DNA of 64,000 bases, from assembly GCA_963666805.2 (NCBI GenBank), contig CAXXWR010000001.1, forward strand, positions 186,001 through 250,000, written 5' to 3'. The translations under genes were made by a program, and so were the position numbers. The notes beneath the pieces were generated by a model. It had not been told where the DNA came from. It made no database searches and saw only the letters and a program-made list of their open reading frames with translations. Shown here in pieces: positions 25,941 through 34,623 of the stretch (position 1 is the stretch's first letter; every line of letters begins with the position of its first letter). The stretch comes from Fusibacter sp963666805 (GTDB taxonomy: Bacteria; Bacillota; Clostridia; Peptostreptococcales; Acidaminobacteraceae).

Positions 25941-26613
25941 AGTAACCCACTCCCCATTTAGTTAAAATGTAATCAGGTTGAGATGAATTAAGTTCAATTT
26001 TTTCTCTCAATCTACGAATATGAACATCTACAGTTCTAACATCTCCAAAGTATTCATATCCCCAAATTGTTTCAAGTAATTCTTCTCTAGAATAAACTTT
26101 CTCTTCATTCATAATAAGCAATAAAAGAAGGTCAAATTCTTTAGCTGTTAAATTAACATTTTGGCCATTTACTGTTACTTTTCTGCCTAAGGTATTAATC
26201 GAAAAATCGCCAATATTCATAATATTAGACGCTACATTTTGATCAACGACTTGAACACGTCTCAAAATCGCTTTTATTCTTGCTTTGAGTTCTAACATGT
26301 TAAAAGGTTTAGTGATATAATCATCTGCACCATATTCTAATCCAAGAACCTTACTTGAATCATCATCTTTAGCTGTTAACATCAGAATGGGTACCATTGA
26401 TTTTTCACGCACCTTCTTACAAACTTCAAGGCCATCCATACCCGGTAACATTAAATCTAAAATAACCGCATCATATACATTTGATAAAATCATATCATAA
26501 GCTTCTTTACCATCCATTGCTGTTTCTACATCATATCCTTCTTGTTCGAGACTGAATCTTAAACCCTTTAATAAAATAGGCTCATCATCCACTACTAAAA
26601 TCTTTTCAGCCAT
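25909..26613 (-). CDS. OmpR-family response regulator (WalR/PhoB type)
   Basis: Two-domain transcription factor of 234 residues. The receiver domain has the acidic pair DDEP near residue 10, the phosphorylation site DLMLPGMDG near residue 53, and the TA/KPF switch residues (LTAKD, ITKPF). The C-terminal winged helix has LTAKEFDLLLLL, VYSREELLETIWGYEYFGDVRTVDVHIRRLR and ends WGVGYYF. It follows selB by 17 bases and is followed by its kinase and a GerMN gene. The target genes are not known. Confidence 0.95.
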   Translation of the reverse strand: MAEKILVVDDEPILLKGLRFSLEQEGYDVETAMDGKEAYDMILSNVYDAVILDLMLPGMDGLEVCKKVREKSMVPILMLTAKDDDSSKVLGLEYGADDYITKPFNMLELKARIKAILRRVQVVDQNVASNIMNIGDFSINTLGRKVTVNGQNVNLTAKEFDLLLLLIMNEEKVYSREELLETIWGYEYFGDVRTVDVHIRRLREKIELNSSQPDYILTKWGVGYYFKNKKKRVL

Positions 26614-26630
26614 TCATCCCACTCCATTCA

Positions 26631-28487
26631 TTATTTTCTTAATATTCTATAATTCTCAATTCTCTTCGTTACTTTTATGCTGTCAAAATGTTCTAAAAGC
26701 ATTATACTTTGTTTTCTTGAGCGTTTTAATAAATCACGATACTCAGCAACTGTAATCTTTTGATTTTTCTTTAGAAAGTCTTTAAGAGATGCTAAACATT
26801 GTTGATAAAAAATCATATTCATTACTGTTTCTTCATTTATTTTAACAAGAAAGCTATCAATAAGCAAATTATTAAAGATATCGTAATGACTTTTTTGATG
26901 TCCAATGTTGTCAAAGATTAATTTTATAGAAATCATACCGTTAGCTTCATGGTTAATTAGCTGCTTAATCCGCTCTTCTATTGCTCTTTCTTCAGGAGTA
27001 TAGGTGATTTTAAATTGTGGCAAACTATACAAATGGTGTTCATACTTGAGGTTGTTCTGTGCGATGAACTGTTCAAGTATAAGTTCATATTGATCCTTCG
27101 AGAGTTTGGGAAAAACAAGGGATTTAAGTGTTGCTTTAGACAGCCCAGGTGTAAGGGGTCTTTTTTGATGGTAATCACCTACTTTTTTGATTAATTGCTC
27201 TTGTAGGGCTTCATATTGAACACGCGTCATGTAATATTGGTCATCCAATTGAATAAGGTCGCCACTTTTACATTGCTTTTCAAGAAAATCTTCATATAAT
27301 TCTTGGCTCTTAAAGTGCGTCGAATAATTAAATTCTTGACATGAAAATAAACGATAATTTTGATTTAAAAATGACATAACGGCGTGGTTAACATCTTCAA
27401 TCATATGATATTTGTCAGCTAGGGGATGGATAACTCTTCCGCCCCCAATCATTGTAACAGGTGAAAATCTTCTAAGAATAAAATAGTCCCCTGATTTACA
27501 AGTAATTTCCGATTCTAGGCGTAGTTTAAGAATCATCATTCCCTGACTATCAGTCTCCCCGCTTTCATGAATAACAGCTCTCCCAAATACTTCTCTCGTT
27601 CCTATCAAAAGACGTATTCTGTCACCATGCTTTAAGTCTGAATCGTAACTTTTCATTTTCACATCTATAATCCTTGTATTCATTAGGGTCAAATCATTGC
27701 TAATAACATCCCCTCGATGAACAGACTGGTAGTCGCTTGTAATATTGAGAGCAACTCTTTGCCCTGGGAAAGCCTTCTTTACATCTCTATGGTGACACTG
27801 AATATTTTTAACACGTGTTTTTAAGCCTTGTGGATAAAGAATAAGCGTCTCGTTTTTTTCAATACTGCCATCCATTAAGGTGCCTGTCACAACTGTACCC
27901 AAGCCTTTTAAGGTAAAGACTCTATCTATATTCATTCGTCCTTTTTCAAGCAATGATTTCTTACGTTTATCTCGTAGTACTTTATCATAAAAATGAATCA
28001 ATCCAGGATCTATTGCTTGTCCTTTTTCAAAATAAAAGTACGCTACTGACTCATCATCAAATTCAAATTCTTTCATTAGCTGTTTTACGTCTGATAAGAC
28101 TTTTTCTTTTGAAAGAGTATCAACGCGGTCACATTTGCTAATGACTACTGCCCCTATTTTGATATTTAAAGCGCTCAAAATAGTAAGATGTTCAATCGTT
28201 TGCGGCATAATACCTTCATCTGCCGCCACTAGTAATAAAAAACCATCAATCCCTATCGCGCCAGAAACCATTGTCTTAATCAACTTTTCATGACCGGGTA
28301 CATCTATAAAACTCAAAGTGCGATGCTCATCTAATGGATAAAAGGCAAAACCCAATTCCAGAGTCATCCCCCTTTGCTTTTCTTCTTTTAAATGATCTGT
28401 ATCAGTGCCTGTAATCGCTTGTATTAGAGTAGTCTTGCCATGATCAATATGTCCCGCCGTTCCAATGACTAATTCACTCTGACTCAT
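26631..28487 (-). CDS. selB: Selenocysteine-specific elongation factor SelB
   Basis: GTPase that brings Sec-tRNA to the ribosome at UGA codons next to a SECIS hairpin. It has an EF-Tu-like N-terminus (GTAGHIDHGKTT, DVPGHEK, ISKCDRV) and C-terminal winged-helix domains that bind SECIS RNA. The ATG at 28487 has GGAGG seven bases upstream, giving 618 residues. It overlaps the selA stop by 14 bases, so selA and selB are translationally coupled. Confidence 0.96.
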   Translation of the reverse strand: MSQSELVIGTAGHIDHGKTTLIQAITGTDTDHLKEEKQRGMTLELGFAFYPLDEHRTLSFIDVPGHEKLIKTMVSGAIGIDGFLLLVAADEGIMPQTIEHLTILSALNIKIGAVVISKCDRVDTLSKEKVLSDVKQLMKEFEFDDESVAYFYFEKGQAIDPGLIHFYDKVLRDKRKKSLLEKGRMNIDRVFTLKGLGTVVTGTLMDGSIEKNETLILYPQGLKTRVKNIQCHHRDVKKAFPGQRVALNITSDYQSVHRGDVISNDLTLMNTRIIDVKMKSYDSDLKHGDRIRLLIGTREVFGRAVIHESGETDSQGMMILKLRLESEITCKSGDYFILRRFSPVTMIGGGRVIHPLADKYHMIEDVNHAVMSFLNQNYRLFSCQEFNYSTHFKSQELYEDFLEKQCKSGDLIQLDDQYYMTRVQYEALQEQLIKKVGDYHQKRPLTPGLSKATLKSLVFPKLSKDQYELILEQFIAQNNLKYEHHLYSLPQFKITYTPEERAIEERIKQLINHEANGMISIKLIFDNIGHQKSHYDIFNNLLIDSFLVKINEETVMNMIFYQQCLASLKDFLKKNQKITVAEYRDLLKRSRKQSIMLLEHFDSIKVTKRIENYRILRK

Positions 28488-29868
28488 GTTCAACCTCCAA
28501 AGTCTTAATCGCCCTTAATAAATCTGAAAAAGCAGAAGTTTCTATCGTTCTAAAGTCGATAAATAGGGTGTTGGCTTGTATACGACCAATAACGGGAACT
28601 TGAGCCTGTCTAAGTCGCTCGTGCATCTGATTAGCAGACAGCTTATGATGAGGGTCTTCAAGTTTAAGAGCATATGAATCATAACTTTTAAGGGGCAAAC
28701 TGCCACCTCCTACTTGCGACTGAGTCGATTGAAGTGAGAGCTTCAATGACGTTTCTTCTTGGTAGGCTTCTATAAAAGACTGAACACAGGCTTTTATAGC
28801 TTGTGGACTTCTATGCATATACCGTTGTGTCGGAATGGTCACATGACTTTTCTTTTTAATATATTCTAACAGTGTGGTTTCAAGTAGCACTAAAGACGCT
28901 TTGTCAATGCGAAGTGCTCTTAATAAAGGATGGGTTTTAAGCTGGTCAATGAGTGCCTTTTGACCTACAATGATTCCTGCTTGTGGACCACCTAAAAGTT
29001 TGTCTCCTGAAAAAGATACAAGGTCAGCGCCTGCAGATAGACTGGCTCTAACAGTAGGCTCGCCCTCATCCGTTTCAATCAGTTGTCCACTGCCTAAATC
29101 CTCATAGAGAATCAATTTAGGAAAAAACGCTTGTCGCATATTGGCAAGTGTTGCCATCTCAACTTCACTGGTGAATCCTACCACTTTATAGTTGCTGGTA
29201 TGCACCTTTAAAATCATGGCTGTTTCATCATCGACATTCATTTGATAGTCACTTAAATGTGTTTTATTGGTCGTACCTACCTCATGGAGTTGTGAGCCAC
29301 TTAAACGCATCACATCAGGGAGTCTAAATGATCCCCCTATTTCTACACATTCGCCTCGAGATAGAAGGACTTTCTTATTTTGAGCCAAGGCACTTAAAAT
29401 GAGTAAAACAGCCGCCGCATTATTATTCACAACGATTGCTGACTCGGCACCTGTTAAGTGACAAATAAGGGATTCAACAAGACCATATCTTTCTCCTCTT
29501 TTGCCTGTACTAAGGTCAAATTCAAGATTGTTATAGGTTCTCAGTTTTGAGAAAGCTGATTCCAACACCGTCTCGCTGTATATAGACCGCCCTAAATTAG
29601 TATGGACGATAATCCCCGTCCCATTAATAAGTGGTTTGATTTTACCTTTATTAAAGTTTTCCAATAATAATAAAATCTCATCTACTATTTCATCTGACGA
29701 AAGGCTCTTAATTTGTCCATCTCGTATTTGATGTCTCAATTGATCCAAATAGTCACTGGTCACTTGCTTGAGAATGGTTTCGTCTATATCAAAAAAAATC
29801 ACTTCTTTTAGCTGAGATAAAAGTTTGTCCATTGAAGGTATTTGTCTTAATAGCGTCTGATTAATCAT
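28474..29868 (-). CDS. selA: L-seryl-tRNA(Sec) selenium transferase SelA
   Basis: PLP enzyme that converts Ser-tRNA(Sec) to Sec-tRNA(Sec) using selenophosphate. The N-terminus MINQTLLRQIPSMDKLLSQL is typical. The PLP lysine lies in SGDKLLGGPQAG. The frame is open back to 29949, but AAGGA before ATG at 29868 fits the family start, giving 464 residues. It lies between selD and selB. Confidence 0.96.
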   Translation of the reverse strand: MINQTLLRQIPSMDKLLSQLKEVIFFDIDETILKQVTSDYLDQLRHQIRDGQIKSLSSDEIVDEILLLLENFNKGKIKPLINGTGIIVHTNLGRSIYSETVLESAFSKLRTYNNLEFDLSTGKRGERYGLVESLICHLTGAESAIVVNNNAAAVLLILSALAQNKKVLLSRGECVEIGGSFRLPDVMRLSGSQLHEVGTTNKTHLSDYQMNVDDETAMILKVHTSNYKVVGFTSEVEMATLANMRQAFFPKLILYEDLGSGQLIETDEGEPTVRASLSAGADLVSFSGDKLLGGPQAGIIVGQKALIDQLKTHPLLRALRIDKASLVLLETTLLEYIKKKSHVTIPTQRYMHRSPQAIKACVQSFIEAYQEETSLKLSLQSTQSQVGGGSLPLKSYDSYALKLEDPHHKLSANQMHERLRQAQVPVIGRIQANTLFIDFRTIETSAFSDLLRAIKTLEVEHESE

Positions 29869-29884
29869 CCTTACATCCTTGTAA

Positions 29885-29921
29885 AAATAAGAGAGAGCCA
29901 TACATGAATCCATGTATGGCT
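29885..29921 (-). terminator. Terminator-like hairpin between selD and selA
   Basis: AGCCATACATG and CATGTATGGCT form a perfect 11-bp stem with a four-base loop, followed by CTCTCTTATTTTT on the minus strand. It lies 20 bases after the selD stop and before selA, so it may lower selA/selB relative to selD or act as an attenuator. Confidence 0.7.
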
Positions 29922-29941
29922 TAGTAACATGAAGAGTTGGT

Positions 29942-30991
29942 CTAAACATCCTTTATAACAAGTGATTTAGACCCTTGCTTTTTCACTCTGCCAATCATAG
30001 CAAATGGCAGTTTAAGATTTTTACTTAAGAAAGGCTCAAGTATTTTAGCCTCTTCTTCATGAACAGATATGAGAAGACCACCAGAAGTCTGTGGGTCAAA
30101 CAAAGTGTCTTGAATGGCTTCAGGAACGCTTTCTAAGTTGTGAATCTTATCAGATACATGAGCTCTATTTCGATAGGCTCCTGCTGGCACAATACCCATC
30201 GCAGCCAAATCAAGGGTCCCTTCTAAAATAGGAACCTTCTGATAATCCATTTCAATTGTCACTTTTGAGCCTTCTGCCATTTCTAAACAATGCCCTAATA
30301 GGCCAAATCCCGTTATATCTGTACACGCATGAACTGTCACGCCTGAATCCTTTATTGCTTCAAAAGCATATTTATTAAGCGTTTTCATGGTTAATATAAG
30401 CTGTTCCATATCTTGAGGACTCACTAAATCTTCTTTAACACCTGTTGTCAGAATACCTGACCCTAAGGGCTTCGTTAAAAACAGGACATCCCCTTCTTGG
30501 GCTCCTGAATTAGTCCATATATCCTCTAGATTAACAAATCCCGTTACGGATAAACCATACTTAGGTTCTGCATCATCTATCGAATGTCCACCCACTAAAA
30601 CAGCGCCTGCTTCCTTTACTTTATCCGCACCACCGCGCATGATATCTTTTAAAATATGGGTTTCTAAACAAGTGGGAAATCCCACAATATTTAAGGCAAT
30701 TTTAGGCTGACCTCCCATAGCATAAACATCACTTAAGGCATTTGAAGCCGCTATTTGTCCAAATTCGTAAGGATCATCTACAATAGGGGTGAAAAAGTCT
30801 AACGTTTGTATCATCGCTCTTTGATCATCAAGTTGGTAGACAGCAGCATCATCTGCTGTATCAAAACCAACCAAAACAGCTTTATCTTCAAATTGAGGTA
30901 AATCACACAAAACTTGTGCTAAGGTCTCAGGACCAAGTTTAGCGCCTCAACCTGCACTTTTCGTATATTGAGTCAACTTTATTTTCGACAT
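29942..30991 (-). CDS. selD: Selenide, water dikinase SelD, itself a selenoprotein
   Basis: Makes selenophosphate, the selenium donor for SelA, from selenide and ATP. A reading restricted to ordinary codons would start at 30910 and lose the active site. Starting at ATG 30991 the protein reads MSKIKLTQYTKSAG, then TGA at 30947-30949 (codon 15), then GAKLGPETLAQVLCDLPQF. The TGA lies exactly at the catalytic Sec/Cys position, and the conserved Lys follows at residue 18. The full length is 349 residues, normal for SelD. AGGAGG precedes the ATG. With tRNA-Sec, SelA and SelB all in the window, Sec insertion is well supported. Confidence 0.95.
30918..30949 (-). promoter_or_regulatory. Bacterial SECIS element in selD
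   Basis: Directly after the UGA, GCTAA pairs with TTAGC, then after a four-base 5' bulge (ACTT) GGTC pairs with GACC around a CTGA loop. The apical loop starts about 16 bases from the UGA, in the range seen in bacterial SECIS hairpins. Confidence 0.75.
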
Positions 30992-31067
30992 ATGATCCCT
31001 CCTTTTACTCTATTATATAGCAGAATAATCATCTATGCCTATCCTTTTTCATATTGTTTATTGTTTT

Positions 31068-31493
31068 TTATGAATGATCCTGACTCTTTTTAATTTGTTC
31101 TAATTTTTTTTCACCAATCCCTTTAATCTGAATTAAATCATCAAAAGATTCAAAAGGCCCATTTTCTTTTATATAGTCAAGAATTTTTTGAGCAGTCACT
31201 TCACCAATTCCTTTAATTTCTACTAATTCTTCTAAATTCATCTCATTTATACGCTCAATGGTTAGAGGCCGTCCCTTTGACTCTTCTGGAGACTTTTTCG
31301 TGAGATCATGAGAAGAAGCCTTATCAGTTTCCTCTTCTGTGACTTGAATGCCTATCGTACTGGTGCGTGTACTTTCATTGATAGTAACTTTCATATTATC
31401 ATAGACATTTTTAACACGCCATACAAAGGCTAAGAGGATTACAACACTAATGGCTAAGATAATGACTTGATTTATTTTTTTATTTTGAGACAT
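31068..31493 (-). CDS. ComEA-like helix-hairpin-helix protein
   Basis: A 141-residue protein with one N-terminal TM helix (residues about 10-27), a Ser/Thr/Lys-rich linker, and a C-terminal pair of HhH motifs (LVEIKGIGEVTAQKILDYI and LIQIKGIGEKKLEQI). This layout is that of ComEA, which binds DNA outside the membrane and hands it to ComEC. The SLBB domain of longer ComEA proteins is absent. AAAGGA lies before the ATG at 31493. It is divergent from the carboxypeptidase gene. Confidence 0.85.
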   Translation of the reverse strand: MSQNKKINQVIILAISVVILLAFVWRVKNVYDNMKVTINESTRTSTIGIQVTEEETDKASSHDLTKKSPEESKGRPLTIERINEMNLEELVEIKGIGEVTAQKILDYIKENGPFESFDDLIQIKGIGEKKLEQIKKSQDHS

Positions 31494-31599
31494 ACTAGAA
31501 AATCCTTTCACATTAATTGTTTTACTTTGTAATTAATACCATTATATAACATATTTTGAGCAATATCATTATTTCAAAGCAAAATTCACAAAAAGTCTT

Positions 31600-31627
31600 T
31601 TGCGATCATTATATCCTAGGATATAAT
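31600..31627 (+). promoter_or_regulatory. Promoter with a 20-bp palindrome over the -10
   Basis: TTGCGA (31600-31605) and TATAAT (31622-31627) are 16 bases apart upstream of the carboxypeptidase gene. The 20-bp perfect palindrome at 31608-31627 (arm ATTATATCCT) contains the -10 on the plus strand and a mirror TATAAT on the minus strand. It could be an operator or a symmetric divergent promoter. Confidence 0.6.
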
Positions 31628-31657
31628 GGAAGAGACTGTACAATTAAGGAGGCTTAA

Positions 31658-33043
31658 ATGAAACACCGTTTATTGATTTTTCTACTGGTTTTACTCATGA
31701 TGTTTGAAATGACAAGTCCAGTTTTTGCAAATGAAGAACCTTTTACACTCACAAAGGATGATATTGTGGCTGAAAGTGCCATCCTAATAGATGAAGACAC
31801 CGGACAAATTCTCTTTGAAAAAAATAAAGATGTGCCTATGTATCCTGCCAGCACCACTAAAATTTTGACAGCTATTATTATTATAGAAGATTGCAATTTA
31901 TCTGATACAGTAACCATTGATGCAGATGTTCCTTATGTTGATGGATCGGGAATTGCTCTTGAAGAAGGTGAAGTATTAACTGTTGATCAACTGCTACATG
32001 CTATGTTAATGGTCAGTGCCAATGATGCTGCTGAAGCGCTTGCAAAACATCATTCAGGTACTATTGAAGCTTTTGCTAAAGTAATGAATGAACGAGCTGC
32101 TGAATATGGAGCACTTAATTCAAACTTTGTTAATCCTCACGGCTTACCCAATGAAAATCATTTAACCACTACCTATGATTTAGCCATGATTGCTAAACAT
32201 GCAATGACCAATGAAACATTTAGAAGAATTGTTATGACACCACGCTATGAAATTCCGCCCAACACCGTTAAGACTGAAACCCGTTATTTAAATCATTCCA
32301 ATAAGTTCATTCCAGGTGTTCCAGGTTCTAAAGATCTTATTACTGTTAGAGGTGAAAATGTGACCAAAGGATATGACTTGATGACGGGCATTAAGAGTGG
32401 TTATACCATTGCTGCACGGCACTGCTTTGTAGGGGCAATTGAAAAAGATGGCCGTCGTTTTATCTCGGCTATTATTAAAACAGAAGGCGTTAATATGTAT
32501 ATTGATACGCGCAATCTCCTTGACTATGGTCTTTACAGTACCGATAAATATGCACTTTATGAATCCGGTGAATCCGTGACTGATATTACTGTAAAAGATT
32601 ACGATGTTCCCCTCGTCGCACAGAATTCTTTAAGTGTCGATCTCTTAAAAGATCAATCTGTTTCTGATTTAGAAAAAAAGGTCACGATTAACGATAATAT
32701 TGAACTGCCTATTTCTCAAGGCGAGGTACTTGGTGCTGTGTCTTTTCTATATGGCCCTAATGTAATTGCATCTACCCCTTTGATTGCCAATGAAGATTTT
32801 TCTGGAAAAGACTTATTAACAAGTGATATTGAAAATTTTGATGAAAAAGAGTCATTTTTTTCCCCTAAAAATTTAATCTCTATTGCTATTAAACTCTTCA
32901 TTGCTCTCGTCATATGGCGGACCATTGTATCACTTGCTCGAATGAGGCGTATTAATAAAAAGAAACAAGCACTCATTGCAGCCAAAAAACAAAAAATGCG
33001 TCAACGAGATCCACGTTACCAAAATTCTCAAAGACGCTCTTAA
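31658..33043 (+). CDS. D-alanyl-D-alanine carboxypeptidase (DacA/DacF type)
   Basis: Low-molecular-weight penicillin-binding protein that removes the terminal D-Ala of peptidoglycan stems. It has a signal peptide (residues 1-24, ending VFA), SxxK in PASTTK, SxN in SANDAAE and the KTG-equivalent IKSGYT. A C-terminal domain and a TM helix near residues 405-430 anchor it, followed by a Lys/Arg-rich tail. AAGGAGG precedes the ATG. DacF is the spore-linked homologue, but I cannot separate DacA from DacF here. Confidence 0.94.
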   Translation: MKHRLLIFLLVLLMMFEMTSPVFANEEPFTLTKDDIVAESAILIDEDTGQILFEKNKDVPMYPASTTKILTAIIIIEDCNLSDTVTIDADVPYVDGSGIALEEGEVLTVDQLLHAMLMVSANDAAEALAKHHSGTIEAFAKVMNERAAEYGALNSNFVNPHGLPNENHLTTTYDLAMIAKHAMTNETFRRIVMTPRYEIPPNTVKTETRYLNHSNKFIPGVPGSKDLITVRGENVTKGYDLMTGIKSGYTIAARHCFVGAIEKDGRRFISAIIKTEGVNMYIDTRNLLDYGLYSTDKYALYESGESVTDITVKDYDVPLVAQNSLSVDLLKDQSVSDLEKKVTINDNIELPISQGEVLGAVSFLYGPNVIASTPLIANEDFSGKDLLTSDIENFDEKESFFSPKNLISIAIKLFIALVIWRTIVSLARMRRINKKKQALIAAKKQKMRQRDPRYQNSQRRS

Positions 33044-33065
33044 TCTATTCTTTTCATCATAAAAG

Positions 33066-33088
33066 AAGACGCCTTAGCGTCTTTTTTT
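33066..33088. terminator. Bidirectional terminator between dac and ridA
   Basis: AAGACGC and GCGTCTT form a 7-bp stem with a four-base loop. A T-run follows on the plus strand and CTTTTATG on the minus, between convergent genes. Confidence 0.8.
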
Positions 33089-33099
33089 ATAGCCTTTTT

Positions 33100-33483
33100 T
33101 TATTTATTTTTATACGCAATCATTTCAATTTCTACATCTGCACCTAAAGGTAAGTTAGCAACTTCAAAGGCAGCTCTTGCTGGTTTATGATTTGAAAAAT
33201 ACTCTGCATAGACACTGTTCATATCTGCAAAATCATTGATATCATTTAGCAAAACTGTTACTTTAACAACATCTTCAAGTGTGCACCCTGCTTCTTCTAA
33301 GATCGCTTTTGCATTGGTTAATGATTGATGAGTTGCCGCTTTAATGTCCCCTTTAACCAGTTCACCCTTTTCAGGATTGAGTGGAACTTGCCCTGAAACA
33401 TAAACAAATCCACCCGCTTCTGTCCCTTGTGAATATGGGCCTACAGCTGCAGGTGCTTTTTCTGTCGCAATAATATTAATCAT
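33100..33483 (-). CDS. ridA: RidA family enamine/imine deaminase
   Basis: Hydrolyses reactive enamine and imine products of PLP enzymes. The 127-residue protein has the family sequence GPYSQG, YVSGQVPLNP, the catalytic Arg in PARAAFEVANLP and a VEIEMIA end. It is directly downstream of a YheO/DauR-type regulator gene, a frequent pairing, so the regulator probably controls it. Confidence 0.95.
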   Translation of the reverse strand: MINIIATEKAPAAVGPYSQGTEAGGFVYVSGQVPLNPEKGELVKGDIKAATHQSLTNAKAILEEAGCTLEDVVKVTVLLNDINDFADMNSVYAEYFSNHKPARAAFEVANLPLGADVEIEMIAYKNK

Positions 33484-33494
33484 TGAAGTCCTCC

Positions 33495-34136
33495 TTATTT
33501 GTTTTCTCTAATGCCATCTAAATAATTATATACTGTATATCTTGAAACTTGTAAAGCATTAGCAACATAATCAATGGCGCCTTTTATTAAGAAAACACCG
33601 TTATCTTCGAGATCTTTAACAATATTAACTTTTTCATCTTTTGTAAGATAAATAACGGGTCTACCGAACTTGTGAATTGTATTTTCAACAATATCATATA
33701 AGACATCATTGACTTTATTAACTTCTCCAATGACTTGAATTTCTTCTTCGTTTACTTTACAGAGCTCATTCATAACATTACGTGCACTAATCATATCTGT
33801 AATATCAAAATTAATACACATGCAACCAACAATTTCTTCACTTTCATCTCTGATAAAAGTCGTTGTTGATTTAAGCTCTCTTCCCATGGTACTTTTACCT
33901 GTATAGTTGTAAACGTCATGTCCTTCTCTATGTTTATTAATTTTATTGAGGACCGTATCATCCATTTTAGTTTCTATCGTTCTACCCGTTACATGACCGT
34001 TAAAGATAGCAACGATTGAATCTTCAATGTTTCTAAAATCGTGTATCACGACTTCACAATTTGAACCAAATGTTTCCGCTACGCCTTTCGCAACAGGTAC
34101 GAGCTTGGCTAACGTTGGGTGGATTTTCTTTTCCAT
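33495..34136 (-). CDS. DauR/YheO-type transcriptional regulator
   Basis: A 213-residue protein with an N-terminal YheO-like PAS domain (residues about 10-120; VVIHDFRNIEDSIVAIFNGH, CMCINFDITDM) and a C-terminal HTH (IDYVANALQVSRYTVYNYLDGI). Relatives regulate amino acid catabolism genes. It starts 11 bases upstream of ridA's start on the same strand, so both are likely one unit. Confidence 0.9.
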   Translation of the reverse strand: MEKKIHPTLAKLVPVAKGVAETFGSNCEVVIHDFRNIEDSIVAIFNGHVTGRTIETKMDDTVLNKINKHREGHDVYNYTGKSTMGRELKSTTTFIRDESEEIVGCMCINFDITDMISARNVMNELCKVNEEEIQVIGEVNKVNDVLYDIVENTIHKFGRPVIYLTKDEKVNIVKDLEDNGVFLIKGAIDYVANALQVSRYTVYNYLDGIRENK

Positions 34137-34148
34137 GCTTTTACCTCC

Positions 34149-34490
34149 TTATAATTCTAATTTAGGCGCATCGTTCCAAATTCTTTCAAGACCATAGTAA
34201 TCTCTTTTTTCTCGATTAAAGATATGGACTACTATATCCTGATAGTCTAGTAATATCCATTCGCCTTTTTGCATTCCTTCTTTATGATTAACAGTAATAC
34301 CTTCTTTTGCAAGTTCTTTTTCTACATAATCACTCAAGGCTTTAATATGCGTTGAAGATGTTCCTGTACATATAATAAAGTAATCAGCAACTGAACTCAC
34401 TTTTTTAATTTCGATTACTGACAAATCTAACGCTTTTTTACTATCTAATAGTTGATGAATTTGGGTCATCAAGTCATAAATTTGATTCAT
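34149..34490 (-). CDS. rsfS: Ribosomal silencing factor RsfS
   Basis: Binds L14 of the 50S subunit and blocks subunit joining. The 113-residue protein has SVADYFIICTGTSSTHIKAL and WILLDYQDIVVHIF, the RsfS hallmarks. AGAGGAG precedes the ATG. It lies downstream of yqeK and nadD, the usual order. The 133-base gap to yqeK contains a possible stem (ATCCAA 34512-34517 with TTGGAT 34552-34557) of unknown role. Confidence 0.95.
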   Translation of the reverse strand: MNQIYDLMTQIHQLLDSKKALDLSVIEIKKVSSVADYFIICTGTSSTHIKALSDYVEKELAKEGITVNHKEGMQKGEWILLDYQDIVVHIFNREKRDYYGLERIWNDAPKLEL

Positions 34491-34623
34491 TTCTACTCCT
34501 CTATTTTAAATATCCAATGAGACTTTGCCTCATACCTTACAATCATCACCGTTGGATTATTGAATTCTCTTTTATATAATAGTTAAAAAATTGAAAAAAA
34601 TCAATCTATTTTCCTTTGTATTT

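Noticed and set aside
29868..29949. N-terminal extension of SelA overlapping selD
   Set aside because: It reads through the intergenic hairpin and does not match SelA; MINQTLLRQIP is the family start.
31654..31917. Antisense ORF over the start of the carboxypeptidase gene
   Set aside because: No ribosome binding site or family likeness; it is a shadow of a strong coding gene. The same holds for other short overlapping ORFs.
34501..34623. Structured leader or riboswitch before rsfS
   Set aside because: Short stems (ATCCAA/TTGGAT, TGAG/CTCA) exist, but no known class fits and the gap lies within an operon; kept only as a note.
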